NCBI GenBank assembly: GCA_963835855.1
Contig: CAWIHA010000003.1
Location: 1-64,000, forward strand
Source of the DNA: CAWIHA01 sp963835855
Lineage (GTDB): Bacteria > Acidobacteriota > Terriglobia > Bryobacterales > Bryobacteraceae
DNA: 64,000 nucleotides
Direction of reading: 5' to 3'
Of the stretch, positions 1 through 8,224 are shown in pieces (within the stretch, counting starts at the first letter, position 1; each line of letters starts with the position of its first letter). Below the pieces are notes generated by a model. That model had not been told where the DNA came from, searched no databases, and saw nothing but the letters and a program-made list of their open reading frames with translations. The translations under genes were made by a program, and so were the position numbers.

Positions 1-1
1 C

Positions 2-181
2 GTGGTTTCGTTCACCACCGATATCCCGGCCTTCGGCAACACGTGGGGCGAACCATTTCTGATCGGGCCCGGCAGCATTCACTTTGCGCACACAGTGGAG
101 GAAAAGGTTTCGAAAAGCCAGCTCACCGAGGCGGTTGAGATTTACCGCGGCATGGTGAACCGGCTGCTGGCCACCATGTAA
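2..181 (+). CDS. M20 family metallopeptidase (ArgE/DapE type), C-terminal end only
   Basis: The open frame enters from the left edge and ends at TAA 179-181, giving the last 59 residues. The segment GPGSIHFAHTVEEKVSKSQL is the family's C-terminal block: a GPG turn, then the metal-binding His of the AHT motif followed by acidic residues. M20 enzymes include acetylornithine deacetylase, succinyl-diaminopimelate desuccinylase and aminoacylases. The following genes build diaminopimelate through succinylated intermediates, so a DapE role is attractive. The visible part cannot separate DapE from ArgE or a generic peptidase. About 120 bases separate it from asd. Confidence 0.75.
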   Translation: MVSFTTDIPAFGNTWGEPFLIGPGSIHFAHTVEEKVSKSQLTEAVEIYRGMVNRLLATM

Positions 182-182
182 T

Positions 183-270
183 CCCGGGCGCGGGCTGCGC
201 CGGCTTGCGGCCTCCGGCCCGAGGGTCTCCGGACGGCAGGCGCAGGCGGTGGGGCCACGAAGTGGTCAGG
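183..270 (+). repeat. Dispersed intergenic repeat, family 1, copy 1
   Basis: This GC-rich block between the M20 peptidase and asd closely matches a block at 60208-60279. The core GGCTGCGCC-GCTT-CGG-CTCCGGCC is shared with only a few substitutions over about 38 bases. Both copies end in a small hairpin, here GGCCAC-gaa-GTGGTC. Both lie between genes and in the same orientation. The function is unknown; a small non-autonomous repeat or REP-like element would fit. Confidence 0.5.
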
Positions 271-301
271 TATTTTATCGTGGAGAGTTAGAGGAAGACG
301 C

Positions 302-1342
302 ATGCAGAAAATCGAAGTCGGCATTCTCGGCGCCACCGGCATGGTGGGGCAGCATTTTGTGAAGTTCCTGGAGAACCATCCGTGGTTCGATCTGAAGTGG
401 GTCGGCGCGAGCGACCGCTCGGCGGGCAAGAAGTACCGGGACGCGACAAGCTGGCGCCTCGATGGAGCGATGCCGGAGCGGGTCGCCGGCCTCACGGTCG
501 AAGAGTGCAAGCCGAACGGCGGGCCGCTGCTGCTGTTTTCGGCAATGGACGCCTCGATCGCGACCGAGATCGAGCGCGCCTTCGCCGAGGCGGGTCACAC
601 GGTCGTCTCCAACTCACGCAACCACCGGATGGAGCCGGATGTCCCGCTGCTCGTGCCCGAGATCAACCCGGATCACTTGAACCTGATCCCGCACCAGCAG
701 CGGCAGCGCGGCTGGAGGGGCCGGATCGTCACGAATCCAAACTGCTCGACGGCGGTCTTGACCATGGCGCTGGGACCGATGAGGCCGTTCGGCATCCAGC
801 GCGTAATCGTCACGACGATGCAGGCCATCTCGGGCGCCGGCTATCCGGGCGTCGCCGGCATGGATATCAACGCCAACGTCATCCCTTTCATCGGCGGCGA
901 AGAAGAGAAGATGCAGCAGGAGACGCAGAAGATCCTCGGCGATTTCCGGGGCGATCACGTCGAACCGCTCCGGGCGGCCGTGAGCGCGCATTGCAACCGC
1001 GTGCCGGTGGTGGATGGCCACACCGAAACCATCTCGGTCGAATTCAGCTCAAAGCCCAGCGAGCAGGACCTCATTCGGACGCTCGAGAGCTTCCGCGGCG
1101 TTCCGCAGGAGCGCCGGTTGCCGAGCGCGCCGCCACAGCCGGTGATCTATATGGCCGAGCGCGACCGCCCGCAGCCTCGCCGCGACGCTGAGCGTGAGCG
1201 CGGCATGGCCGCTTTCATCGGGCGATTGCGCCCCTGCCCGGTGCTGGACTATAAGTTTGTTGCGCTCGGGCACAATACCATTCGCGGCGCAGCCGGAGCG
1301 GCTGTGCTGAACGCCGAGTCATGCACTCGGAAGGCTGCCTGA
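302..1342 (+). CDS. asd: Aspartate-semialdehyde dehydrogenase
   Basis: It reduces aspartyl-4-phosphate to aspartate semialdehyde with NADPH, the second step of the aspartate family pathway, in the cytoplasm. The 346-residue protein opens with the NADP-binding motif GILGATGMVGQ. The catalytic cysteine lies in NPNCSTA (about residue 149), followed by the substrate loop QAISGAGYPG and the GGEEEKM block. The SAHCNRVPVVDGH segment (about residue 228) carries the catalytic histidine region. The sequence resembles the fungal/archaeal-type subclass more than the E. coli type. ATG 302 follows an AGAGGAAG ribosome-binding site. lysC begins 4 bases after the stop, so this gene heads the lysine operon. 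Confidence 0.95.
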   Translation: MQKIEVGILGATGMVGQHFVKFLENHPWFDLKWVGASDRSAGKKYRDATSWRLDGAMPERVAGLTVEECKPNGGPLLLFSAMDASIATEIERAFAEAGHTVVSNSRNHRMEPDVPLLVPEINPDHLNLIPHQQRQRGWRGRIVTNPNCSTAVLTMALGPMRPFGIQRVIVTTMQAISGAGYPGVAGMDINANVIPFIGGEEEKMQQETQKILGDFRGDHVEPLRAAVSAHCNRVPVVDGHTETISVEFSSKPSEQDLIRTLESFRGVPQERRLPSAPPQPVIYMAERDRPQPRRDAERERGMAAFIGRLRPCPVLDYKFVALGHNTIRGAAGAAVLNAESCTRKAA

Positions 1343-1346
1343 ACCA

Positions 1347-2720
1347 ATGATCGTAATGAAATTCGGCGGCACGTCGGTGGAATCGGCGGCCGCCATTGAG
1401 CGCGTCGCGTCGATCGTCAAGGCGCGGCTGGAGCGGCAGCCTGTGGTCGTCGTGTCCGCGATGGGGAAGACCACGAACAAGCTGCTCGCGCTGGCGAATG
1501 ATGCCGCGCGCGGGGACGGCGGCGGCGCGCTCGCGCAAGTGGAGGCATTGCGCAGGTATCACCTCGCCGAAGCCGGGCCGGTGGTCTCGGCGGCGGATAG
1601 CAAAGAACTCCACGAATCCATCGGCAGTGATTTCCAGGAACTCTCCGGGCTCGTGACGAGGCTCGCCGCGCGCGGCGAGCTTACACCGCGTTCCATCGAC
1701 GCAATCTCGAGCTACGGCGAGCGCTTGTCGAGCCGCATCCTCGCGCTGGCATTCCGGCGGATCGGAATGGACGCGGTTCACCTCGATTCGCGTTGCGTGA
1801 TCGTCACCGACAGCCGCCACACGCAGGCGGCGCCGCTTTACCCCGAAACTTACGCGCGTCTGTCGAACCAGATCCCGCCGCTCGCGCGCGCAGGCAAGGT
1901 GGTCGTCATGGGCGGCTTCATCGCCGCCTCCGGGAACGGCGTCCCCACCACGCTCGGCCGGGGCGGCTCGGACTTCAGCGCGGCGCTTGTCGGCGCGGGT
2001 ATCGGCGCCGAGGAGATCCAGATCTGGACCGACGTCGATGGTATGATGACTGCCGACCCGAATACCGTCGCGGGCGCGCGCCGCCTGAAGATCATTTCGT
2101 TCGCTGAGGCGGCCGAGTTGGCGTACTTCGGCGCAAAGGTGCTGCACCCGGCCACCGTGTTGCCGGCCATGGAAAAGGGGATTCCCGTGCTCATCCTGAA
2201 TTCCCGCCGCCCCCAGGCGCCGGGCACGCGCATCGTGCCCGAAGCGGTGCCCTCATCGAACCCGGTAAAATCGATCGCGTGCAAGAAGAACATCACCGTG
2301 GTCAATATCCAGTCCTCGCGGATGCTGATGGCCCACGGCTTTCTGCATCGCATTTTCGAGATCTTCGATCGCTACGAAACGCCGGTCGATATGCTGGCAA
2401 CTTCGGAAGTGAGCGTCTCGGCCACCATCGACAACACCGCGCGCTTGAAGGAAATTTGCGCCGATCTCGAGCGGTTCTCCGAAGTGTCCATCGAGAGCGG
2501 CCGCGCCACCGTCTGTCTGGTGGGCGATAATATTCGCGACCGCGCGGGCATTGCCAGCCGTGTCTTCGACGCTGTTCGGAACGTCAACGTTCTCATGATT
2601 TCGCAAGGCGCTTCGCAATTGAACTTGAGCCTGGTGGTCGCGCAGGAGGATTCCAGAGGCGCCGTGGAAGCTCTCCATAACGAGTTCTTCGGCGAGCTCG
2701 ACCCGGCGGTTTTCGATTGA
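1347..2720 (+). CDS. lysC: Aspartate kinase
   Basis: It phosphorylates aspartate to aspartyl-4-phosphate, the committed step toward lysine/DAP, methionine and threonine. The 457-residue monofunctional enzyme starts with the kinase motif MKFGGTSVESA. The amino-acid kinase fold covers about residues 1-290 and includes GRGGSDFSAAL and the ELAYFGAKVLHP block. Two ACT regulatory domains follow (about 305-450), which usually give feedback inhibition by lysine and/or threonine. There is no homoserine dehydrogenase fusion. It lies 4 bases after asd and 1 base before dapB, so translation is probably coupled. Confidence 0.96.
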   Translation: MIVMKFGGTSVESAAAIERVASIVKARLERQPVVVVSAMGKTTNKLLALANDAARGDGGGALAQVEALRRYHLAEAGPVVSAADSKELHESIGSDFQELSGLVTRLAARGELTPRSIDAISSYGERLSSRILALAFRRIGMDAVHLDSRCVIVTDSRHTQAAPLYPETYARLSNQIPPLARAGKVVVMGGFIAASGNGVPTTLGRGGSDFSAALVGAGIGAEEIQIWTDVDGMMTADPNTVAGARRLKIISFAEAAELAYFGAKVLHPATVLPAMEKGIPVLILNSRRPQAPGTRIVPEAVPSSNPVKSIACKKNITVVNIQSSRMLMAHGFLHRIFEIFDRYETPVDMLATSEVSVSATIDNTARLKEICADLERFSEVSIESGRATVCLVGDNIRDRAGIASRVFDAVRNVNVLMISQGASQLNLSLVVAQEDSRGAVEALHNEFFGELDPAVFD

Positions 2721-2721
2721 T

Positions 2722-3426
2722 ATGAACCTCGCAATCGTTGGCTACGGAAAAATGGGCCGCCTCATCGAGCAGCTTGCGCCCGAGTACGGTTTTGCGGTCA
2801 CGCTCAAGCTGGATGAGTTCAACAACGTGAACTTCTGCGCCATTACGCGCGAAAACTTTTTAAGCGTCGATGTCGCCATCGAGTTTTCGACCCCTGAGAC
2901 GGTCGTCGAAAACATTGAGCGCATTGCGGCGCTCGGCGTCAACATGGTGGTGGGCACGACGGGCTGGCGCGCGCGCCTGGATCGGGTAAAATCCGTGGTG
3001 GAGCAGAGCGGCATCGGGCTGGTATGGAGCCCAAACTTCTCGGTCGGCGTGAACGTGTTCTCGCGCGTGGTGGCGGAAGCGGCGCGGCTGCTCGCGAGCG
3101 AGGAAGAGTATGGCGCCTGGGCGTGGGAGATCCATCACTCGGCCAAGAAGGACGCTCCTTCAGGCACGCTGCTTAAGCTGGTCGAAGCGATGAAGCAAGC
3201 CGGCTATGCGCGCCCTATCGACGCCGGGTCGAACCGCGCTGGCAGGCACCCGGGAACACACGAGATCGGCTTCGATTCCGCGGCCGACACAATTACGTTG
3301 CGGCATACGGCCCGCAGCCGTGAAGGCTTCGCGCGCGGCGCGCTGAAAGCGGCTCGGTGGATCGCGGGCAAGAAGGGCATTTACGAGTTCAGCGACGTGC
3401 TGTTCGGCAGCCCGTCGGGAGGGTAG
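2722..3426 (+). CDS. dapB: 4-hydroxy-tetrahydrodipicolinate reductase
   Basis: It reduces the product of dihydrodipicolinate synthase to tetrahydrodipicolinate with NAD(P)H. The 234-residue protein has an N-terminal nucleotide-binding motif (VGYGKMGRLI), the VVGTTGW loop (about residue 76) and the family signature EIHHSAKKDAPSGT (about residues 140-153), including the catalytic HH and Lys. It is about 35 residues shorter than the E. coli enzyme, which is typical of the compact branch of the family. It sits directly after lysC and 4 bases before dapA. Confidence 0.95.
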   Translation: MNLAIVGYGKMGRLIEQLAPEYGFAVTLKLDEFNNVNFCAITRENFLSVDVAIEFSTPETVVENIERIAALGVNMVVGTTGWRARLDRVKSVVEQSGIGLVWSPNFSVGVNVFSRVVAEAARLLASEEEYGAWAWEIHHSAKKDAPSGTLLKLVEAMKQAGYARPIDAGSNRAGRHPGTHEIGFDSAADTITLRHTARSREGFARGALKAARWIAGKKGIYEFSDVLFGSPSGG

Positions 3427-3430
3427 GCAG

Positions 3431-4327
3431 ATGTTCACAGGATGCGGGACGGCACTGGTGACGCCATTCCGGAAGGATCTTTCACTCGATGAAGCGGCGC
3501 TGCGCCGGCTCGTGCGGCGGCAGATCGAAGCCGGCATCGACTTTCTCGTCCCGTGCGGAACAACAGGGGAGAGCCCAACGCTCTCGCGCGCCGAGCACCT
3601 GCGCGCGGTCGAGATCACAGTTGGAGAAGCGAAGAAGGCCGGCGTCCCCGTCCTGGCGGGGGCCGGCGGTTATGACACGGCCGAAGTCATTGAGCTGGCG
3701 AAGGAAGTGGAAGCCCTCGGCGTTGGCGGCATCCTCTCCGTGACGCCTTATTACAACAAGCCCACGCAGGAGGGCCTCTACCAGCACTACAAGGCGATTG
3801 CTTCCGCCGTGCATCTGCCGATTGTCGTATACAGCGTGCAGGGCCGCACGGGCGTCAATGTCGAACCGGCCACACTGAAACGCCTCTCTGGAATCGATAA
3901 CGTCATGGGCGTTAAGGAAGCCTCGGGCAACATCGCCCAGGTCGCATCCATCCTCGCGCAAGTGCCGGAGCGGTTCACGGTTCTTTCGGGTGATGACGCC
4001 ATCACGCTGCCACTCATCGCGCTCGGAGGGCGTGGCTTGATTTCGGTGGTCTCGAACGAGATCCCCGGGGAAACGGCGCGGTTCGTGCGGGCGTGCCTCG
4101 AGGGCGACTTCGCCGCCGCACGCGCGTTCCACAAGAAGTACCTGGCGCTGATGGAGGTCAACTTCGTGGAGTCGAATCCTATCCCGGTGAAGGCTGCGAT
4201 GGGCCTTATGGGATTGCTCGATCCCGTCTGGCGCCTGCCGCTTGTTCCGCCCAAACCCGACAACCTCGCCAAAATCGAAAAGGTGCTCGAGAGCCTCGGC
4301 CTCGTTCCCGCCCATGCCAGAGCCTGA
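3431..4327 (+). CDS. dapA: 4-hydroxy-tetrahydrodipicolinate synthase
   Basis: It condenses pyruvate with aspartate semialdehyde, the first lysine-specific step. The 298-residue TIM barrel shows GTTGESPTLS (about residues 43-52), the YYNKPTQEGLYQHY block with the catalytic tyrosine (about 107-120), and the Schiff-base lysine in GVKEASGNIAQ (about 162). The arginine that normally follows the YSVQGRTG region is present. ATG 3431 is preceded by GGAGGGTAGGCAG, a good ribosome-binding site overlapping the dapB stop. The 3' end overlaps dapD by 14 bases in another frame. Confidence 0.96.
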   Translation: MFTGCGTALVTPFRKDLSLDEAALRRLVRRQIEAGIDFLVPCGTTGESPTLSRAEHLRAVEITVGEAKKAGVPVLAGAGGYDTAEVIELAKEVEALGVGGILSVTPYYNKPTQEGLYQHYKAIASAVHLPIVVYSVQGRTGVNVEPATLKRLSGIDNVMGVKEASGNIAQVASILAQVPERFTVLSGDDAITLPLIALGGRGLISVVSNEIPGETARFVRACLEGDFAAARAFHKKYLALMEVNFVESNPIPVKAAMGLMGLLDPVWRLPLVPPKPDNLAKIEKVLESLGLVPAHARA

Positions 4328-5177
4328 AGCGCACCGGGCACTCAAGACCGCGATCGAGCGGCTGTTCGATTCGCCGCCCGCAGCGTACAGTGAAGACGAT
4401 CTCCGGGTGTTTCATGAATTCAAGGAGGCGCTGAACCGCGGCGAGTTGCGTGCGGCCGAACCCGACAGCTCTTCGAGGAGCGGCTGGCGCGTCAACGCCT
4501 GGGTCAAGAAAGGCGTGCTGCTTGGGTTCCGCATGGGCAAGCTGGTGGATATGTCGATCGATGCGGCCCGCCAGCCGTTCTTTGACAAATCCACCTACCC
4601 GGTTAAGAAGCTCACAGCCGAGAGCGGCGTGCGCGTTGTGCCCGGCGGCTCGAGCATTCGCGACGGCTGCTACGTCGGCCGGGGCGTTACGTGCATGCCG
4701 CCGATGTACATCAATGCGGGCTCGTACGTCGGAGAGGGCACGATGATCGATTCGCACGCGCTTGTCGGCAGTTGCGCGCAGGTGGGCAGGAACTGCCATA
4801 TCTCGGCGGCGGCGCAGATCGGCGGCGTGCTCGAGCCGGTGGGCGCCCTCCCCGTGATTATTGAAGATGACGTTCTCGTCGGCGGCAACTGCGGCGTGTA
4901 CGAGGGGACCATTGTCCAACGGCGGGCGGTGCTCGGCACGGGCACTATCCTGAACCGGTCCACGCCAGTCTATGACCTGGTGCGCGGCGCAGTCTACACC
5001 GCGAGCGATGAGGAGCCGCTCGTGATTCCCGAGGCGGCCGTGGTTGTCGCGGGCGCACGCGCCATCCCGCACGGCCCCGGCAAGGACTGGGGCATTTCTC
5101 TGTACACGCCTGTCATTGTCAAGTACCGCGACGCCCGCACCGAGGCCAAGATCCAGCTTGAAGACTTGCTGCGTTAA
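4314..5177 (+). CDS. dapD: 2,3,4,5-tetrahydropyridine-2,6-dicarboxylate N-succinyltransferase
   Basis: It transfers succinate from succinyl-CoA to tetrahydrodipicolinate, which marks the succinylase branch of DAP synthesis. The 287-residue protein has a helical N-terminus (FHEFKEALNRGELRAAEP) and then a left-handed beta-helix of hexapeptide repeats (about residues 110-230, for example GCYVGRGVTCMPPMYINAGSY and the ISAAAQIGGVLEP block). The ATG at 4314 (MPEPEAHRALK) is chosen because the family N-terminus begins there; the frame is open further upstream, inside dapA. The 14-base overlap with dapA suggests coupled translation. dapC is not present downstream. Confidence 0.95.
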   Translation: MPEPEAHRALKTAIERLFDSPPAAYSEDDLRVFHEFKEALNRGELRAAEPDSSSRSGWRVNAWVKKGVLLGFRMGKLVDMSIDAARQPFFDKSTYPVKKLTAESGVRVVPGGSSIRDGCYVGRGVTCMPPMYINAGSYVGEGTMIDSHALVGSCAQVGRNCHISAAAQIGGVLEPVGALPVIIEDDVLVGGNCGVYEGTIVQRRAVLGTGTILNRSTPVYDLVRGAVYTASDEEPLVIPEAAVVVAGARAIPHGPGKDWGISLYTPVIVKYRDARTEAKIQLEDLLR

Positions 5178-5195
5178 CCACCCGCCCGGGTGAGA

Positions 5196-5221
5196 TAGTA
5201 CCCTCCCCGAGTGTGGTACTA
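5196..5221. other. Hairpin-forming palindrome after the lysine operon
   Basis: TAGTACC at 5196-5202 is the exact reverse complement of GGTACTA at 5215-5221. Flanking CGGG and CCCG can extend the stem with a bulge. It lies 18 bases after the dapD stop. There is no T-run, so it is not a canonical terminator. It could be an RNA-stabilising hairpin or an operator for the receiver gene at 5373. The rest of 5222-5372 shows nothing recognisable. Confidence 0.3.
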
Positions 5222-5372
5222 CCCGCATTTGCGACCACGAAAGAGCTAAAGTAGGGGTGAGGGGTCAGGACATGGCCATGGAGAGGTGAGGGGCGAGCCG
5301 TGTCAACTGTTGTGCTGGCCTCAGCGACGCCGATGTCCACGTTAGAGGGACGGCGGCGCAGCGAGGGTAGTT

Positions 5373-5774
5373 ATGCAGACCATTTTATTGGTCGAGGATG
5401 ACGCCGCGGTTCGGAAGGTCCTCGAGCAAATACTGCGCAGCCAGGGCTACCAAGTCTTGCAGGCGGGCAGCGTGGCAGAGGGACTGAAGCTGGCCGAACG
5501 GCATGAGGAAATCGATCTCCTCGTTACGGATGTGGTGTTACCGCGGGACAGTTCGGACAGCTTGGTTGAGAGCCTGAATCGCGCCCGAGGCGATGTCAAG
5601 GTCCTCTATATCTCAGGGTATCCGCGGGAAATGCTCACCCAATATGGCGCCGCCGACGCGGGCTCCAATTTCCTCCAGAAACCGTTTACCGCCGGCACGC
5701 TGGCGCGGAAGATCCGCGAGGTGCTCGGCACGGCCGGCGCCAAGAACCGCGTGCGTAGCGCCGGCTGCGGCTAA
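5373..5774 (+). CDS. Stand-alone response regulator receiver protein
   Basis: This 133-residue protein is one CheY-like receiver domain. Visible features are the acidic pocket (LLVEDDAAV), the phospho-acceptor Asp in LLVTDVVLP (about residue 55), the switch residue in YISGYPREM and the Lys of FLQKPFTAGTL (about residue 105). No output domain follows, so it probably acts by phosphotransfer or protein contact. It faces the KaiC/KaiB-linked hybrid kinase (5838-7862) tail to tail with a 63-base gap, which makes it a candidate partner, though this is only positional evidence. Confidence 0.88.
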   Translation: MQTILLVEDDAAVRKVLEQILRSQGYQVLQAGSVAEGLKLAERHEEIDLLVTDVVLPRDSSDSLVESLNRARGDVKVLYISGYPREMLTQYGAADAGSNFLQKPFTAGTLARKIREVLGTAGAKNRVRSAGCG

Positions 5775-5837
5775 CGTCATGGCGCCTAAGTCTTTTGAGG
5801 CTGCCCCCGTCTGACGGCCCCGGCACCGCTTCCAGCC

Positions 5838-7862
5838 TCATGCCAGCACGGATTTGACTTTTTCTGCGAGCCCGCTTGAGGTGTAAGGTTTCTGAATGAA
5901 GCCGCCAACCTGGTGGCCTCTGAACAACGCCATGGTCTCGGCTTCGTTGTATCCGCTCGATACGACGACGTTGATGCCCGGCCGGACCCTGCGAAGTTCT
6001 GGCAGCACTTCCTCCCCGCTCATCCCAGGCATGCTCTGGTCGAGCACAACCAGCGAGATGCCGCCGGGATGCCTCTTCAGAATGTCGATCGCTTCCAGGC
6101 CGTCGCTCGCCAGCAATACCTCGTAGCCGTAACGCGTGAGAGCCTTCTTGGCCATCTCTCGCACGATTTCTTCGTCGTCCACCATGAGCACCGTTCCCTT
6201 CCCCTGGGGAACGGCGAGGTAGTCCGCAGCCTGCGGTTGTTCCTTTCGACGCTGCCCCGCGGGGAGCAGAACGGTGAAACAACTGCCCTTGCCCGGCGCG
6301 CTCGTCACCTTGATCGCCCCTTTGTGGCCGCGGACGATGCCGCCGACGGCCGCAAGCCCGAGCCCCCGCCCCGTAAATTTCGTCGAGAAGAACGGGTCGA
6401 AAATCTTCGCCATCGTCGCCGGTTCCATTCCGCAGCCGGTATCGCGCACTTCGAGGTAAACGTACTTTCCAGGGCGCAGCTCCGCCGCCTCGTGATTCCG
6501 CCGGATGTATTGTCCATCGATGTCCCGAACGCCGGTCTTCACCGAAATCAGGCCGGCATCGCTGCCGATTGCTTCCGCAGCGTTGAGAACCAGATTCATG
6601 AAAACCTGCTGCATTTGGCCGCGATCCGCTTCAATGGGCGGCAGATCCGGTTCGAGCTCGAAATGGAGCGCAATCTTCTTGAAAATGGAAGGCTGAACCA
6701 GCCCGCTCATCTCCGGGATAAGCTCGGATAGATCCAGGCTCTCTACGTAGAACCGCCCCTTACCCGAGTAAGCCAGCATTTGCCGCGTCAAATTGGCAAG
6801 CTGTTCTCCGGCCTTGATAACTCCCTGCAGCAGCTCCACGGCGTGGTGCCCGGGCGGCAGCATTTCCTGCGCCAGGCTCGCATTCCCCATCACTCCGACC
6901 AAAAGGTTGTTGAAGTCGTGAGCGATGCCGCCCGCCAGCAGCCCAATGCTCTCCAATTTCTGAATTTGCCGAAGCCGCTCTTCTCTCTGTTTGCGCTCGG
7001 TGACGTCGGTCAGCGTGACGACGCAGCCCAGCACCCCCGCTTCGGGGCCTCGAAGCGCGGCTGCGCTCAGGAGCAGATCGATTTTCCGGCCGTCGGGCAT
7101 CCGGGCCGTAGCTTCGATGGCGTTGATCGCGCCGCTCCGTTCTGCATTCAACAAGATTTCCCGGAACGGGTAATCGGCGCCGGTAGCCAGGCTGACCTTG
7201 AACGCCTCATCGAACCTGCGCAACACAACCGGCGTCCCGGCCAACCGCTCGGCCGCCCGGCTGGCGCGGATGATGCGGCCGCTCGGTTCGACCACCAGAA
7301 TCGCTTCAGCCGCTTGCTCCAGAATCGAGCGCGCCAGCTTTTCGGCGGCGACAATCTCTTGGTTGCGCTTCTGCTCGGTCAAGTCCGTGACCATGAGGCA
7401 AATGCGCTCGACACCATCCAAGATCAAGTTATCGACGGAGAGGTAGACCGGCACGGGCGCCGCGGCCTCCCTTTTCAAGCGCAGCTCGGCTTGCCTGCCC
7501 TTCATTCCGCTGAGCAGCGCAGAAAGCGCATCGGCGTCTTCCGGCGCGACGAAATCCTGAATGCGGGCGCCAATCACGCGTTCGAGAGGAAGGCCGAGGA
7601 CGCCGGCGAAGCGTTCGTTGGAGAAGAGGATCAGGCCATCCAGCGTAAGGGTCAAGGCCCCTTCCGCCATCTTCTCCACCATGGTCCGGTACGCTTCATC
7701 CGCCCCTTTGAGCGTATAAACGCGGTCGGCGTCCGGACCCGAAACGACGAGAGCGTCCACCTCGCCGCTTCCCAATGCGCGGAGGGTTTCTTCGGCCTCC
7801 TCCAGGCGCTGCTCGAGGACTCGAATCCGCTCGAGAAGATCTTCCCGTGCTTTACCCGCCAT
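5838..7862 (-). CDS. PAS-domain hybrid histidine kinase of the kai operon
   Basis: This cytoplasmic hybrid sensor kinase of 674 residues is the last gene of the kaiC-kaiB-kaiB unit. In order: an N-terminal coiled coil (LLERIRVLEQRLEEAEETL), two PAS domains (about 60-170 and 185-300), HisKA with the H-box GGIAHDFNNLL (about 318), HATPase with MNLVLNAAEAIG, a DTGCGMEP G-box and FDPFFSTKFTGRGLGL, then a C-terminal receiver with phospho-acceptor Asp in VVLDQSMPG (about 605). No membrane segments are seen. ATG 7862 overlaps the kaiB stop as TGATG; a GTG one codon earlier is possible. It may read out the state of KaiC/KaiB as SasA and CikA do in cyanobacteria, but its domains differ from both. Confidence 0.9.
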   Translation of the reverse strand: MAGKAREDLLERIRVLEQRLEEAEETLRALGSGEVDALVVSGPDADRVYTLKGADEAYRTMVEKMAEGALTLTLDGLILFSNERFAGVLGLPLERVIGARIQDFVAPEDADALSALLSGMKGRQAELRLKREAAAPVPVYLSVDNLILDGVERICLMVTDLTEQKRNQEIVAAEKLARSILEQAAEAILVVEPSGRIIRASRAAERLAGTPVVLRRFDEAFKVSLATGADYPFREILLNAERSGAINAIEATARMPDGRKIDLLLSAAALRGPEAGVLGCVVTLTDVTERKQREERLRQIQKLESIGLLAGGIAHDFNNLLVGVMGNASLAQEMLPPGHHAVELLQGVIKAGEQLANLTRQMLAYSGKGRFYVESLDLSELIPEMSGLVQPSIFKKIALHFELEPDLPPIEADRGQMQQVFMNLVLNAAEAIGSDAGLISVKTGVRDIDGQYIRRNHEAAELRPGKYVYLEVRDTGCGMEPATMAKIFDPFFSTKFTGRGLGLAAVGGIVRGHKGAIKVTSAPGKGSCFTVLLPAGQRRKEQPQAADYLAVPQGKGTVLMVDDEEIVREMAKKALTRYGYEVLLASDGLEAIDILKRHPGGISLVVLDQSMPGMSGEEVLPELRRVRPGINVVVSSGYNEAETMALFRGHQVGGFIQKPYTSSGLAEKVKSVLA

Positions 7863-8224
7863 CACTTTCGTGGCTTGACCGGTGGCTCCTGCGGGATAAT
7901 ATCCAGCCCGACCAACACGCGCTCTTTGTCCGACAGGTCCCCGATGATTCTGCGGACCGGCAGCGGCAATTTTTTGACCAGCGTCGGGGTAACCACAATC
8001 TGTTCCGGCTTCAAACGCTCCGGATGCTGATAGATATCGATCACTTCGAGGTCGTAACGTCCGGCCAGCTTCTCCTCGCAGACAGCCCGGATATTCCGTA
8101 TCGCCTCGGAGGATCTGGGAGTGCTGCCGGTCACGAACAGCCGCAATAGATAACGCTCGGCGGCGGGCCGCGCTGCCAGGGCGGCCTCGAACGCTTTCGT
8201 TCCGGAAGGTTTTGCCCGCCTCAT
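7862..8224 (-). CDS. kaiB: KaiB-like protein (second copy in operon)
   Basis: KaiB is a fold-switching thioredoxin-like protein that binds phosphorylated KaiC in the cyanobacterial clock. This 120-residue homologue shows the family core: YLLRLFVTGSTPRSSEAI near the start, LEVIDIYQHPERL, VVTPTLVKKLPLPVRRIIGD, then LSDKERVLVGLDI. The block from PTL to GLD matches cyanobacterial KaiB closely. An N-terminal extension of about 20 basic/Ala-rich residues precedes the domain. ATG 8224 overlaps the upstream kaiB stop as ATGA, and its own stop overlaps the kinase start. It is more divergent than the neighbouring copy, which suggests the two paralogues have specialised. Confidence 0.92.
   Translation of the reverse strand: MRRAKPSGTKAFEAALAARPAAERYLLRLFVTGSTPRSSEAIRNIRAVCEEKLAGRYDLEVIDIYQHPERLKPEQIVVTPTLVKKLPLPVRRIIGDLSDKERVLVGLDIIPQEPPVKPRK

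Noticed and set aside
182..301. Lysine riboswitch upstream of asd
   Set aside because: The 120-base interval is largely the dispersed repeat; none of the conserved lysine-aptamer features could be recognised.
6780..8030. A 416-residue + strand open frame
   Set aside because: Antisense to the kai-operon kinase and kaiB, with no recognisable motifs.
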